A stretch of DNA of 64,000 nt, from positions 17,794,001 to 17,858,000 of the forward strand of contig OZ231126.1 in assembly GCA_965153355.1 (NCBI GenBank), in the 5' to 3' direction. This document shows, in pieces, positions 1 through 12,690 of the stretch; position 1 is the stretch's first letter; the number at the start of each line of letters is the position of its first letter. A program made the translations under genes and the position numbers. This DNA comes from Flaccisagitta enflata (lineage: Eukaryota; Chaetognatha; Sagittoidea; Aphragmophora). The notes under the pieces are model-generated. The model searched no databases and had not been told where the DNA came from. It saw only the letters and a list, made by a program, of their open reading frames with translations.

Positions 1-62
1 AGGCGCCATGAAAACCTTCCGAAAATTATTCGACATTTGGTTTTTTGAGTGAGAAAACAGAG

Positions 63-167
<105 letters not shown>

Positions 168-365
168 GCAATAACAGAAAGAAAGGAAGAATGAAAAGCA
201 AGAAAAATACTCAAGAAAACTAATTTTTTCTTTCCGATCCCCGTGCCTACTCCCTTCACTCTTTACTCTACCTTACACGCGGTGTGAGTCACGTCTGTCG
301 GCCTTTTACCGGTGTTCTCCATCTCGTTTCCACGTTGATTAGATAACAAAAGCCAAAAAGAAAAA

Positions 366-589
366 AACAAGGCCGGATACACGGCTACCCCAGTCGCGTG
401 CGGGTGGGCAGGGGCCATAATTGAGGTCAGTGGAACATTTGGGCAGGAGCAATAAGGCCAAAAACCCCATTAACGCCGAAGAAGTAAAGTGTGACCGATA
501 CACGGACCGATGGACGGACGGACAGACGGACCGACGGACCGACGGACCGACAAAGCGGGGTGTAGAGTCGCGTAGCACGCGACTAAAAA
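366..589 (+). mobile_element. Hairpin-ended short element, type 1, copy A
   Basis: This is a full-length copy of the family that recurs through the window. It starts ACAAGGCCGG, carries the 5' subterminal motif AGTCGCGTGCGGG, then a GGCAGGAGCA block, an array of GGAC/GACC units (about 500-552) and the 3' block GCGGGGTGTAGAG. It ends in the hairpin AGTCGCGTAGCACGCGACT followed by AAAAA. It has no coding capacity. The layout (subterminal inverted repeats, tandem core, 3' stem-loop, A-rich flanks) is what is known for Helentron-type non-autonomous elements (HINE/DINE-1); assignment to that class is inference. Confidence 0.85.
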
Positions 590-1078
590 GAACATAAAAG
601 AAAAGTCGCGTTCGGGCTGAGTTTTAGACTAATCCTAGGTATAGATTAGGCCCTATCAACAAAGGCAAGAGATGTTCAATACATACGTGCTGCCTTCAGA
701 ATCTTAAGCTGTTCTAGGTTGCACTTTGAATGGTACAATGAGAGATAGAATGGCATTTCTTTATTCTTTAGTATTCTAACGTGCGTCAAAACACGACAAC
801 AAGAAGCTCTGGCCTTTGGTCGGTTAGTCGGTTGGTTGGTTGGTTGGTCTGACGTATTCGTTCGACGATCCACACGAAGCACGCGTACTTCGTCTTCTTG
901 GCCTCGTCTTTTAGTGTTTAGTGTTCGTGATCTTACAAACAGTTTTGATACTAGTATTACCATATGTATCAGTACAGGTATTAGTATTTGAATTACCTTT
1001 AGTATTTGACGATCGGACTTAAGGATGAACATGGCTGAAGCTAATGAAACCTCACGAGAAATATTGATTTGCTTGATT
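590..1078. other. Unassigned intergenic DNA
   Basis: No gene recognised. It contains a short run of GGTT units near 828-848. Open frames here have no recognisable domain. Confidence 0.6.
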
Positions 1079-4000
1079 GAGATATATCGTGAGCGATTTA
1101 CCCTGCGTTAATTAACGGCACATTAACGCCTCTAATTAACAAAATTGTTAATAAAAGGCAAAAAAGTACCATTAATTAACGGTAGTTTTTCTGCTGTTAA
1201 TTAACACTTAAAAACAGTCGTTAATTAACACTATATAAGGGGTGGCTATTAAAAAACCTAATAGTAACCAGTTTTACTAGCTGAAATTGCTCTTTTCCTC
1301 AGTAGAATTGCAAATTTACACCCTGAGACATCTAGCGATGAAAGCTGCAAAGCTTCGCTGCGTCAGGAGCAAAAACAAAAGAACAATGGGGGTAAATCGT
1401 TATGACAAACAAATTTCAAGTTGCTCTTGGTGACAAATGAAAGTGTGAACTTGAACAACCAAGAAATGATACTCACTTTTTTGCAATTCAAAATATTTCA
1501 TTTATAAGATTCAAATCTTAAGGAGGATGTTTTTTATATGGTTATTGTTTCAATGGGCTTACAAGAGGAACAAAATGGTCAAACAGCAATATGCAAATGA
1601 GTTTGAATGAGTAATGCATCTGGATAAACTGGTGAGGCACATCTTTTGTTTTTTTAACCAATAAAGTTTTAAATCAAATTTAACATGTATACTTATAGAA
1701 AAAAAAAGCAACATGGTAAAAATTTTCCAAGCTAGTACCTTATGTTCTTTCACAAATATCCAGCATCATTTGAACTAATTCATCTTTCCTCAAAATAATG
1801 GAATGATTGACCAACAAGTGAAATGTTTGAATTGAATCTTAAGGTTATCCCTGAAATCTTAGCTTTTTAGGTGTTTAGTTATCGTTTAGGCTCAAAATTT
1901 GAACAAACAAATAGTTGACTAAAGATTGTTAATATTTCTTGCGCTATGATACATTCCCCACATGAACATAAAACCATCCCATCATTTCTATTCAATGATT
2001 TAAAAAAAAGTATGAAAGTTTCCAAACCACATTATGCAAATCAGTTTGAAAATGATAGCATCATCCAGAGGTCAAATTTGATTTTCCATATCTTTTTTTT
2101 AAAGCTGACCCATGGAAAACAACACTTGTGGTCCTTGTACAAAGGCTTTGTCAATATAATGATTTGAACGAAGAATTCTGTGAACACATTATTTCTTCTT
2201 TCTTAATGATCCAAGTTAAATCACCAAATGAACTCAGCTTTGTTAAAAAGCCACAGGCCCACATAAAGTTTTCATTGGGAGGCGACGTTTAAAAGCGATT
2301 GGCCTCATTTGGTTTTTTTTTGGCATTATTTTTCGTTTTGCACATAAGATGGTGTTTTAAGACACACTTTTCTTTCAATCCTTCAATTCAAACAATGATT
2401 AATATCAGATAGTGGATGAGTTAAGAAAGAAGAATATAGTCATAAAAAAAAATCTTCATCTGTAAAGCAAGTGTCGTCTAACAATTACATTTCTCAAGAA
2501 AACAAATTTCTCTGACTACAATATGTAAATTAGATTTTGTGACTAAAATGCAACTGTAATTGCTTAAAATTTGATATCTACCATAACTATAACTTAGCTT
2601 CTCAGGAAAAAAATATAAATAGGAGTCAAAAGAAAACTCAAACAAAAAATGACCATGAACAGAATGTAATCATTCTTTTAAAAGTCCATGTAATCACACC
2701 ATCAAATGTGAGCAGTTAAAACTTATGCGAAACCTTCATTCTTATGAAGAAAAGTCCATTGCCACAATAAGCAAATGATTATTCTTTAAATGGAACATTC
2801 TATGATTTTTTCCTTTTCTGCTTAAAACTTAATTTGCATATTGCAGACCGCACATTTGTCTATATCAACATTTATACAGCTATGAAATAACCCAACGTAT
2901 TTGGAAAAATTGTATAGATAACTTAGAAGACATGATTCAGATAAGCAGTTTTGATCTAAGCTGGGGTATTTGAATATCGCTCTCAGTTGACTGATTATAC
3001 CATCTTTTTTTGCCAAGGTACATGTAATTAGACATATCTTTGGAAACCGATGTTAAGTGGCGTGCTTGAAATTTAGTATATAAATGTTTACCCAAGTGAT
3101 TGATTACCTTCGGGAATCAATTTTTTGAAATTATTTCAGGTATGTTGTGTATTGAAATGAAGTGTAATCACTACACTGAAGAACTGGTTAGTTATTGGGT
3201 ATGCCAATTTGTGAATGTTATTCATTTCTGTCTTGGAGCATTAGAACCACTTGGCAATATGAATTTTTAAACATTTTTAAAGCCCAATCACTTGGAGTCG
3301 GATCCTCATTTCTAAAAATCTCATTTACATATTGCTGTCATCAACAATATAGATTCCTGAACTAACACAGACTAGATAAAGATGAATTGTCTACAAGAAA
3401 TTATACCTTTTCTTTACTATTATTTCATAAAATACTTTGGGTCAGAGATTAATGATGAATCATGTAGACTTTTGATCTCTTAACATTGTGCAAAGATTGC
3501 AGATGATCTCTTTAGTCATAAAAAATGAAACAGTCTGGAAAATACAAACTTTCTTGCTTCAAATCTTAACCAACAAAAAATATGGCTATCGAAAGTTAGG
3601 TGTTGATTCACAAGGTGATTGGAATAGTAAGGCTTTAATGTTTTGATTCTTTCAAAATTCTTGATTGATATCAATATTTTTATTGTCACAAGAAATGTCT
3701 TGAATAGAACTTTGCTTTACTGAACATTGAAAGACAAGTCATTTCTTAAGTTTTAAAACTAATTTGCATATTGCAGTATATTTGTTAAATCACAGCAAAA
3801 CTTTGATTTGAATTTAGTTAAAATGTGTAACTATGAAATAAAGAGTTTTAAAACCAGTGATGAAATCAGAGTTTCTCATTATATCAGTCGGTAAAAAAAG
3901 AAAACAAGCTTTATGATGACAAAAAATTGTCACCTTTGCACCACCCCCTAAATTGTTTTGCTTATACAATCACACCCCATTGTTCTTTTGTTTTCAACTG

Positions 4001-6409
4001 TGCTTCACCTAAATATTGGCAGGGGTTTCAAGAAAATCTGAGATTGCTGATCCGTTCTACTGAGCTGCGGATGCTGCATTTTTTAGTTTTTCCCTAGTAA
4101 CCAAAAACGAAACCAAGATGGCCGCCCGTTTCTATGTAAACAATTTTACCATTAGGTTTTTTTTTAGCCACCCCTTAGGTACCAGGAAATTAACTAAGAA
4201 AAACATTTTTTTATTTTTGAGAAAATTGCTGAAAATAGGTGCTGAAGGTTGTTGTTAATTATCAGGTACCTATATGCTGTTAATTAACATGCTGTTTTTG
4301 ATGTTAATTAACACCCCATTTTAAGCGTTAATTAACACAAAAAAAATATAGATTATTAACAAATTGTTAAAAATATACCATTTTTTTGTGTTAATTAACG
4401 GTTGGAATGTGGTGTTAATTAACATAAAAATCAGCAGGTTGAGTAACAAAATATAGATTGTTAACAAATTGATTTTGTACAGCTACCCTGTTAATCAACA
4501 TGCTGTTTTTGATGTTAATTAGCACATTCAACTGTTAATTAACAAAAAATATGGTGTGTAATTGTAAAAAATATTTCAATTTTTTGTATTAATTAATAGG
4601 AGAAATGTTTATTAATTAACATCAAAGCTGGTGTGTTGAAATAACACAGAAAAAAATAGATTATTAACAAATTGATTTTTTTTGTACTTTGCATTTCTGT
4701 TAATTAACATATATTTTGATAGTAATTAACTTTTTTAATTTCATATAATTATTTTAAAAAAGAAATATAGATTATTAACAAAATATTAAGAATATACAAT
4801 TTTTGATGTTGATTAATAACAAGGTAATGTAGAGTTAATCAACATCAAAAACAACGTTTGAATTAACACAGAAAAGGCCTCTGGGTGTTAAATATAAATT
4901 GATTTTTAGCAGCTATACGTATTAGTGTTAATACATATGTTGTTTTTGATGTTAATTAGCGCCAACTTTCATGAGTTAATTTTCACCAAAAAATATGAAT
5001 TATTAACAAATTGTAAAAAATATACCCATTTTTTTATGTTAATTAACAGTTGAAACGTGGTGTTAATTAACATGAAAAACAGCGTGTTGATTAACACAGA
5101 AAATATAAAGATTATCAACTAATTGATTAGGTAGCTATCGCTGTTAATTTACATGTTGTTTTTGATGTTAACTAACACCGCATTTCACCTATTGATGCTG
5201 CCAAAAAATTGTATATTCTTGATATTTTGTTAATAATCTATATATCATTTTTGTGTTAGTCACTTCCTTGTAAGTGAAGTTAGTGCTTATAAAACAGCAT
5301 GTTAATTAGCGACACAAGTCTAAATCAATTTGTTAATAATCTATTAACTATTTTCTATGTTAATTAACATGCTGCATTTGATGTTAATTAACACCACATT
5401 TCAACTGTTAATTAACACCAAAAAATGGTATATTTTTTACAATTTGTTAATAATCTATATTTTTCTGGTTGTGATTAACGCTTGAAATGTGGTGTTAATT
5501 AACATCAAAACAACATGTAAATTATTAGCGTATATATAAAAAATCAATTTTGTTAATAATCTATATTTTTTTTGTGTTAATTAACACATTGTTTTTGATA
5601 TTGATACTTTATTTCAACTGTTAATTAACACCCAAAAAAGGGTATATTTTTACAATTTATTACTAATCTATATTTTTGGTGTTAATTAACATGAAATGTG
5701 GTGTTATTCAAAAACATATGAAATTAACAATGATATAGCTACAAAATCAATGTAATGTGTCTATTTTTTTGTGTTAATTAACATATGAAATTAGGTGTTA
5801 ATTGCCCTCAAAAACAGCATGTTAATTAACAGCGTGTAAGTACAAATTAATTTATTAATAATCTTTATTTTTCTGTATTTAATTAACATGCTATTTTTTT
5901 TGATGTTAATATTTATTCTCCCGTTAACTAACACAAGTGAATTTTTACAATTTATTAATAATCTATATTTTTGTTAATTAACACATAAAATATGGTATTA
6001 TTGCTCATCAAAAATATAACATATTGATTGCTGTAGCGTAAAGTACAAATCAATTTTATTAATAGTCTATATATTGTTTTTGTGTTAATTAACCCGCTGT
6101 TTTCACGTGTTAATTTACCACATTTAACCGTTAATTAACACCAAAAAATGGTATATTTTTAACAATTTGTTAATAATCTATATTTTTGTTTGATGTATTT
6201 AATAAGTGTTAATTAACATCATTAACATGTTAATGTAGCATATAAATTACCTGATAATTGCTGTAATAACTTCAGCACCTGGTTCAATGAATTTTCTCAA
6301 AAATAAAGAAATGTTTTTCTTAGTTAATTTCCTGGTACCTATATAGTGTTAATTAACGGTGTTAAAGTACTGTTAATTACCATGGCCAAAATCAGGGACG
6401 ATATACCAG
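1079..6409. mobile_element. Outer palindromic (fold-back) element rich in GTTAATTAAC, split by an insertion
   Basis: The ends carry the inverted motif TATATCGT (1083-1090) / ACGATATA (6398-6405) and are flanked by the direct repeat GCTTGATT (1071-1078 and 6410-6417), a possible 8-bp target duplication. The body is very AT-rich and holds dozens of GTTAATTAAC palindromes. A longer inverted pair near 4178-4276 and 6245-6347 shares the GGTACCAGGAAATTAACTAAG-type block. The motif ATTATTAACAAATTG points one way from about 4350 to 5110 and its complement points the other way from about 5230 to 6180, so the element is a palindrome centred near 5.17 kb. Without the inner insertion it would be about 2.4 kb. 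No transposase frame is visible. Confidence 0.7.
1238..4175. mobile_element. Inner TA-flanked fold-back element inserted in the outer element
   Basis: It begins AGGGGTGGCT and ends AGCCACCCCT, with TA on each side (1236-1237, 4176-4177). The outer element's intact opposite arm shows the uninterrupted site (ACTATAGGTACC-like), so the insertion can be read directly. Inverted similarity extends at least 200 bp inwards, for example AAAACAAAAGAACAATGGGG near 1371 against its complement near 3978. The motif GCAATATGCAAAT recurs near 1587, 2033 and 2520, and inverted near 2834, 3325 and 3763, giving mirror-symmetric arms of three units of about 440-490 bp. No coding frame of note. TA duplication suggests a Tc1/mariner-mobilised element, but the superfamily is not proven. 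Confidence 0.75.
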
Positions 6410-7058
6410 GCTTGATTAGGCTTTCCTTTTGCTGATGCTATCAAATTAGTCTTTTAATGCTTTACGCAACGATTCCCACACACGAGATTTTTTTAATAAT
6501 TTATTTCAGACGAATTTCCTGGCATACGTAATCATTGAGTCTCCTAATGAGTTGAATTGTGTGTTTGAGGTCCAAACGAAATACAAATAATCATCATAAT
6601 AAAAGTTCAAAACAAGCGACTATCACACCGAAGACTAAATGTAGATATAAATGATTTTAGTGGCTATGGTTGTCAAATGTCACCGACAGATGGAAGGGTG
6701 GTTGGACGGACAGAGCCTTCCATGGAGGTGGTCTTACGGAAGGGCGGACCATCTGGTTGTAAAGCGATAAAATCACATAAGGTGCCATCATTACGGTCTT
6801 TTTTCCATTTTCCATGGCCCACCTACCTCAATAAAGCTAATATCTTTGAAATCCGCTTGTAACGAATCATTTCTTTTTATCTCTTTGTTGGCAATAACAG
6901 AAATCCGCCAATAATGGAAACAATTTATCGGTACCTTGACATCCGTTATTGCGGGGTGTAACCATCTTCTATCGAGGGCGCCATCCAAGATGTCTTTGCA
7001 CTCTTCGCTATCTTATCTCCAATTATCCAATTATCCAATTAACGGATCTTCATCTATG
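6410..7058. other. Unassigned intergenic DNA
   Basis: No gene, RNA or repeat recognised apart from the probable target duplication at its left edge. Confidence 0.5.
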
Positions 7059-7060
7059 TA

Positions 7061-7567
7061 CAGTAGATGTCATCTAGACTTGGAAATACGGGGGCCCTCA
7101 TATCCTAACTACATTTTGCGCCAATGAAATGAAACTGTGTCTGTATACTTAACCCATATCCTATAGGGGTTGATAGGGTATGTAGCTCACATGGATAGAA
7201 AATTCTTTGAATAGCAAAACAAATTTGCTCTGCTGAAACAGCTGCTGGAATTGGTCTAGTGGTTAACTCACTTGACTTCAAATCCCTCTTGATCAATTTG
7301 TTTCTTTAAAAGTTCCAGGTTCGAATCCCAGGCTGGTTTTGCAATTAAAGCAAATAGATGAAGCTGAAATTCTGCCATAAAAGTGATTGATCCTAACATT
7401 TTATACTAAAAGTTTTTTTTGTAAGGTAAGCCGTAGGGGGGATGCCATACCCCATCGTCAACCCCTTAAGGTCTGTACATTACACTACCAAAATATCAGT
7501 CCCCTCACTGCACTGATGCTGAGGTTATGAGCTCCCCCGTATTTCCAAGTCTAGACGACATCTACTG
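7061..7567. mobile_element. TA-flanked inverted-repeat element (MITE) with arms of about 130 bp
   Basis: Starts CAGTAGATGTC and ends with its complement; TA flanks at 7059-7060 and 7568-7569. The arms (about 7061-7185 and 7440-7567) share the block CTAGACTTGGAAATACGGGG and, further in, an AGGGGTTGA block. TA duplication plus CAGT-type ends fit a non-autonomous Tc1/mariner element. The centre contains a tRNA-like segment. Confidence 0.8.
7245..7343 (+). ncRNA. tRNA-like segment (tRNA pseudogene or SINE head)
   Basis: An A box TGGTCTAGTGG (7252-7262) and a B box GGTTCGAATCC (7319-7329) lie at roughly tRNA spacing with an enlarged middle. The acceptor and T stems pair poorly, so this is not a functional tRNA; a tRNA-derived SINE fragment or pseudogene is more likely. 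It lies inside the inverted-repeat element. Confidence 0.55.
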
Positions 7568-7776
7568 TACTGATCAGTAATTAAAACATGCCAACAGTCA
7601 ATTCAAACGTTTAGCGTAATAGAGGGACATGTAGAACAATTGGTACTCCCACAACTTGAATTTCGATTGAACCGCATTCGCGACCAAATTTGCGTGCTTT
7701 GAAAATTGGATTAGTACCGATTAGGTTTGTAAAACCTGGAGGATACTTGAAAATTATCAGGGCTTTTCTTTTTTGG

Positions 7777-8253
7777 GGGCAGCGGTCCCAAAGGAAAAAA
7801 GGTGCTGTAGAACACAAGAGAAATCTGTCTGTCCATCAATACATCTGTCTGTCTGTACGTCCATCCTTACATTCATTTGTCCATTTGTCCCCCCTGCCTT
7901 TCCTCCGGGCTTCGTTTCCGTCACGACCTTTTCACATTTTCATTTTTTTGTTGATTTTTCATGTTATTCGATGGAAATTCTGGACATTTTTTTTTGTCAA
8001 TTTTCCATGTTATTGAATGAGAATTTTGCATTTTTTTGCCAATTTTCTTTTTTTTTTTGTTTTTTTTTTTTGTTTTTTTTTTTTTGCATTTTATATTTTT
8101 GGTCAATGTTCCATGGCATTCAATGAATTTTGGCATCTCATACAGATTGATGGATGAACGGACGGACGGATGGATGGATGGACCAATTAACGGTTGGATG
8201 AACGGATTCCCCCTGTGTTCTACAGGACTTCATCCCCTTCTGAGACACTGCCC
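7777..8253. mobile_element. Inverted-repeat element, CAGCGG/CAGTGT ends
   Basis: The left end reads CAGCGGTCCCAAAGG then CTGTAGAACACA; the right end is the complement of CAGTGTCTCAGAAGGGG then CTGTAGAACACA. Terminal similarity covers about 45 bp. The core holds a T-rich tract (about 7995-8100) and GGAC/GGAT units (8157-8180). CAGNG ends resemble hAT elements, but I see no matching 8-bp flank repeats. A second copy's left end abuts the assembly gap at 36051. Confidence 0.7.
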
Positions 8254-8363
8254 TTCTCCCCCTCCACTTTAATCACTAACTAATAAAGCAGAGCACGGGT
8301 TCCGCTGACCATTTTCTGCTTTTAGGCTGCTGTTCTTTTCCTTTTTTCTCTCTCTTTTTCTCT

Positions 8364-8556
8364 ACTTCTACTTTTACTTCTTCTTCTTCCTCTTCTTCTT
8401 CTTCTTTTTTCTTCTTTATTATCTAACTTCTTCTTTAATAACTTCTTTCTTAACCTATTAACTTCTTTAACTTCTTCTTCTTCTTCTTCTTCTTCCTCTA
8501 ACTAACTTTTCTTCTTCTTCTTCTTCTTCTTCTTTTCTTCTTCTTCTTCTTTACTT
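8364..8556. repeat. (CTT)n-rich tract
   Basis: Imperfect CTT/TTC units with AACTT interruptions. Confidence 0.9.
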
Positions 8557-8593
8557 CTTATTTTTATCTCAATCTCTTTGTGTAAGTCTCAGC

Positions 8594-9104
<511 letters not shown>

Positions 9105-9163
<59 letters not shown>
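9105..9163. repeat. (CA)n microsatellite
   Basis: About 29 CA units. Confidence 0.98.
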
Positions 9164-9164
<1 letters not shown>

Positions 9165-9195
9165 GAAGGAACATACATAAATGAAGCGAAACGAC

Positions 9196-9410
9196 AGACA
9201 GGCTGAATGAACTGAACAAACATACAGACGAACGGAGCAGACGAACAGACAGACGAACATACAGATAGATAGACAGACGGGTGGGCGGACGGAGCGACAT
9301 AAAGCACGAACGAACGAACAGACGGGCAGACAGACGAACGAACAGACGCAGACGGAGCGGGCGGAGAGACTGGCGAGCAGACAGACAGACAGACAGACAG
9401 ACAGACTGAC
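9196..9410. repeat. Degenerate GACA/GACG/AACG tetranucleotide tract
   Basis: Diverged 4-bp units ending in a clean GACA run at about 9378-9407. It makes the cysteine/serine-rich pseudo-frames on the minus strand. Confidence 0.9.
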
Positions 9411-9690
9411 AGTTATAGTTGTGTCAAATGGAACGTCCATTGCGGATTGTTTGATGGCATCAATAGGTTAATGGGAGGCTGGCAGGCAAACGAGAAAAGG
9501 CTCGATAAAAAGGAAAATTAGCTTTGATGTATGATCATATCACATTTAGACATTGAACATGAAAATTATAGCATTAAATGAAAATTATAACATTAAAGAC
9601 GCTTCCCTTTTTTTTTTCTTTTTTTTTAATAGACAGAAACGTGCTTCTTATGAAAGCAAATCGAAAGTATAATATCAAATGGTAGAAAAA

Positions 9691-9817
9691 ACAAGGCTGG
9701 ATACACGGAAATCCAGTTGCGGATGGTTAGGCAGGAGCAGATTTCAAAAATGTGACGGACGGACCTACCGACCGACCGACACGGCAAGGTGTAGAGTCGC
9801 GTGTCCGCGACTAAAAA
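9691..9817 (+). mobile_element. Hairpin-ended element, type 2, copy B
   Basis: 5' ACAAGGCTGGATACACGG, subterminal AGTTGCGGATGG (a C-to-T decayed form of AGTCGCGGACGG), 3' hairpin AGTCGCGTGTCCGCGACT then AAAAA. The 7-bp stem carries a TGTC loop. The GGAC/GACC core is very short. Confidence 0.85.
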
Positions 9818-10662
9818 CTTAATGCAACCAATTTCTTCTCTGCTCACCAAGGATTCTATATGAGAATTTTGTTTTCTTAATCGCTTCGTGATCGGTCCGT
9901 CGATCAGATCTTCGTTCTCACATTTTTTGTCCAGTAAGGTTTTTGTCTTTACCCATCCGACGGTCTGTCCATCAGTCAATATGTTTCGGTTCTTCGTCTC
10001 TTATACTGCCCCTGCCCATCGATACGCAACTCTTTAGGCGGGTTTCATTTTCACAAAAGCAATGAAAATCCTTTATTATCGGTAATGTTCTCCAACAGAA
10101 AGGGAAAAGCTTAGTAATAAACGTTAAGACCAAATGGTATATCGAGCCATTTAACGCTAAGCCCATTGGCGAGGAGCATTTAAAATTCCAATCGTTAAGT
10201 CGGAGATAACGGAGGAAAAAAAATGCTGTAAAGCGCTGGATCATTATTGGATATTTATTAATGTGAATACGTGAGCGAGTGAAGTTACCGACACGACGGC
10301 GATCCGGGCGAGGACCGATAGATTCTTTTTCTAAGGGGTTATCAGATAGAATTAGAACTAAGTAGTGCTCTCAGCGATACTTACTATGGCAACAAAAGAG
10401 TGAACAACCACCTTGTCTCAAACTTTGCTTAGAGGAAAGGGCTTTAAAGTATTAACTACGTGGGGGGGGGGGGGGGCTTAGCCTGAGACGCTCATCTGTG
10501 TCATGGTTTTACCAGCGTGTGTCTTTACGACCCACACTGAGTGTCGGCAATGTTGTTGCAATGCCCCAGGATCTTAAACTAAACACTCTCGGTCCATCTT
10601 TTTAATCGCGCCACTGCATCAAGTGCATGCGCTTGTGTGTCAGTCGTTGGCTCATTTTGGTC
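9818..10662. other. Unassigned intergenic DNA with a G15 run
   Basis: No gene recognised. G homopolymer at 10462-10476. Confidence 0.5.
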
Positions 10663-10740
10663 TCGTATTTACGTGCGACTTTACAATCCGCTTTGTCGGT
10701 CCGGCCGTCTGTCTGTCTGTCCGTCAAATTGTTTCACTAC
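10663..10740 (-). mobile_element. 3'-end fragment of a hairpin-ended element
   Basis: The sequence ACGTGCGACTTTACAATCCGCTTTGTCGG followed by GTCT/GTCC units matches the complement of the 3' region (GACC core, GCGG block, hairpin half). The remainder is lost. Confidence 0.6.
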
Positions 10741-11353
10741 ATGCGGCCATTATACTTGCCAAACTTGTCCGGGTGGTACTTGGTGTCAGAGCAACCCGAG
10801 TTTGTAAAATCATAAAACTGATTAATTTTTTCGCGAAATCAAAGTACAGGTAATTTTCTGTTACCAAGATAACTGTGTATATTTTCTTCTTTTCTTTGAA
10901 TTTGGCAATTTATTACGAATATTCTGTGGCAATCAGAAAAGTTCGGCTTGCTGTGGAGAGGAAGAAATAAATGCAACCAAAAAATGAAATTCGCCGCAGA
11001 AATTTTGACGGTTAGAAAACATGGAGGGAAAGAGTCCAGCTTCCGTTATCAACATAAGTCAAGAGTCTGACTGGACCATTTACTTCACCTAAATCGGGGA
11101 GGGAAAATGTTTTGAGTTATCCATCAAAACATCATAGAGAGCAACGAGAAGAAAATAAAAGGCAACACTAAAAAGAGAAACAGCCCAAAACGTTTGAAGA
11201 GTTAAGTTTGCTGTTAAACTGGTAACCAAATATGGGGTGGGGAGGAGAGGGAGTCTCCGGGAAGGAAGTAACCAAGTTTTGAATAAATCATAACAATATG
11301 ACAAAAGTTAAACACCCGGGCAAATGAACAATATTGACTGTGAGGCTAGGCAT

Positions 11354-11356
<3 letters not shown>
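10741..11356. other. Unassigned intergenic DNA
   Basis: Nothing recognised. Confidence 0.5.

Positions 11357-11412
<56 letters not shown>
11357..11412. repeat. (GA)n microsatellite
   Basis: About 28 GA units. Confidence 0.98.
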
Positions 11413-11414
<2 letters not shown>

Positions 11415-11715
11415 CCATGAAATAAGTGGCCCTAAAGTTGATGTGAAGTCAGAAACTGTCTATCTTCATGGGTCACTAGGCGGAGAAGCGTCCTTGACCA
11501 GACATGGAGAAGACCATGGAGGTGGTGGGACTGGATCATGTGCCAGGAAAAAAAACAAACGTGTACAGATCTGGCATGAAAGATGATGAATGAATAGAAT
11601 GGGAACATACCAGGGAAAACAAGAAAAAAGATGAAAGGAGACATACCATGAGTTTTCTTTAAAAGAAACACATTTAAGAAAATAACATGCGTATGAAGGG
11701 AAGAGTTTTCTTTTA
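11413..11715. other. Unassigned intergenic DNA
   Basis: Nothing recognised. Confidence 0.5.
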
Positions 11716-11911
11716 AACAAGGCGGATACAGCTACAGTCATCTTTTGAGTGGGCAGGAGCCATTTAGGAGTCACCAGACCATGTTGGCAGGAGCAGTGAG
11801 GTCAAAGAAATAAGACCTTAAAAAAAGTAAAGTGTGACCTACCAACCAACCGACCAACCGACCGACCGACGGACAAAGCGGGTTGTAGAGTCGCGTGCAC
11901 GCGACTAAAAA
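11716..11911 (+). mobile_element. Hairpin-ended element, type 1, copy C
   Basis: 5' ACAAGGCGGATACAGCTAC, eroded 5' subterminal motif, GGCAGGAGCAGTGAGG block, CAAC/CGAC core, and a perfect 3' palindrome AGTCGCGTGCACGCGACT followed by AAAAA. Confidence 0.85.
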
Positions 11912-12193
11912 GTGTTTAAATTGATTGTGTACGGGAAAAATCTGGACATAGTCATTTCATCTCGTAATTTTCAAAAAGATTGGCATCTGGAAGTCTCAAA
12001 AAGGTGAAATCTAAAATTTTTTTAGGATATGAAGGGCTGTGACGTACAAATTGAAATGATTTCTCAATTTCTAAAAAAATGTTCATGTCTTCACTCAGGT
12101 TTTTCCCTGACGAAGGTCGTTTGCTCGAAATATATCGGGAGAATTATTCATGTAATAAAATGTCCCTCAAAGTCGCTTTCGAATTTTCCCGAA

Positions 12194-12340
12194 AACAAGG
12201 CCGGATACACGGCTACCGAAGTCGCGTGCGAGTGGGTGGGGGCAGTGATAAAACATGCTAACTCAAGCAATTGGGCAGGAGCAGTAATGCAAAAGAAGAC
12301 CGACATAGCGGGTTGTACAGTCGCGAGTACGCGACTAAAA
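12194..12340 (+). mobile_element. Hairpin-ended element, type 1, copy D (short core)
   Basis: 5' ACAAGGCCGGATACACGG with AGTCGCGTGCGAG; 3' hairpin AGTCGCGAGTACGCGACT. The tandem core is reduced to almost nothing, so the array is dispensable for element identity. Confidence 0.85.
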
Positions 12341-12631
12341 CTTGAGGCGGTGCTGTAAATTGGTATGAATGATTGAACACAGATTTCGGCAAAAATTATA
12401 TATCAACGGCCAAATGGAATATTTGATGAGATGCCAAGAAACAGGAGAGATTCCCAGCCAAAGGATCTGGTCGTAGACAAGACCATTGGCACTGAGAGAT
12501 AGCCAAACTTCGCATCGGAATAAAAAGGGGAGGAACCTAGAACATTAAGACAGATATATTTATCGTTGTGGAAAGGAAGTGCGAAGTTATTGACTATGTA
12601 AACACCCTGCTCTTTACAGTTTCAGAATGGG
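12341..12631. other. Unassigned intergenic DNA
   Basis: Nothing recognised. Confidence 0.5.

Positions 12632-12687
<56 letters not shown>
12632..12687. repeat. (GA)n microsatellite
   Basis: GA units with one AA interruption near the start. Confidence 0.97.

Positions 12688-12690
<3 letters not shown>

Noticed and set aside
12100-12150. CTGACGAAGG motif followed by CTCGAAA, seen downstream of some retroelement frames
   Set aside because: Too short to assign; no supporting reverse transcriptase or endonuclease sequence nearby.
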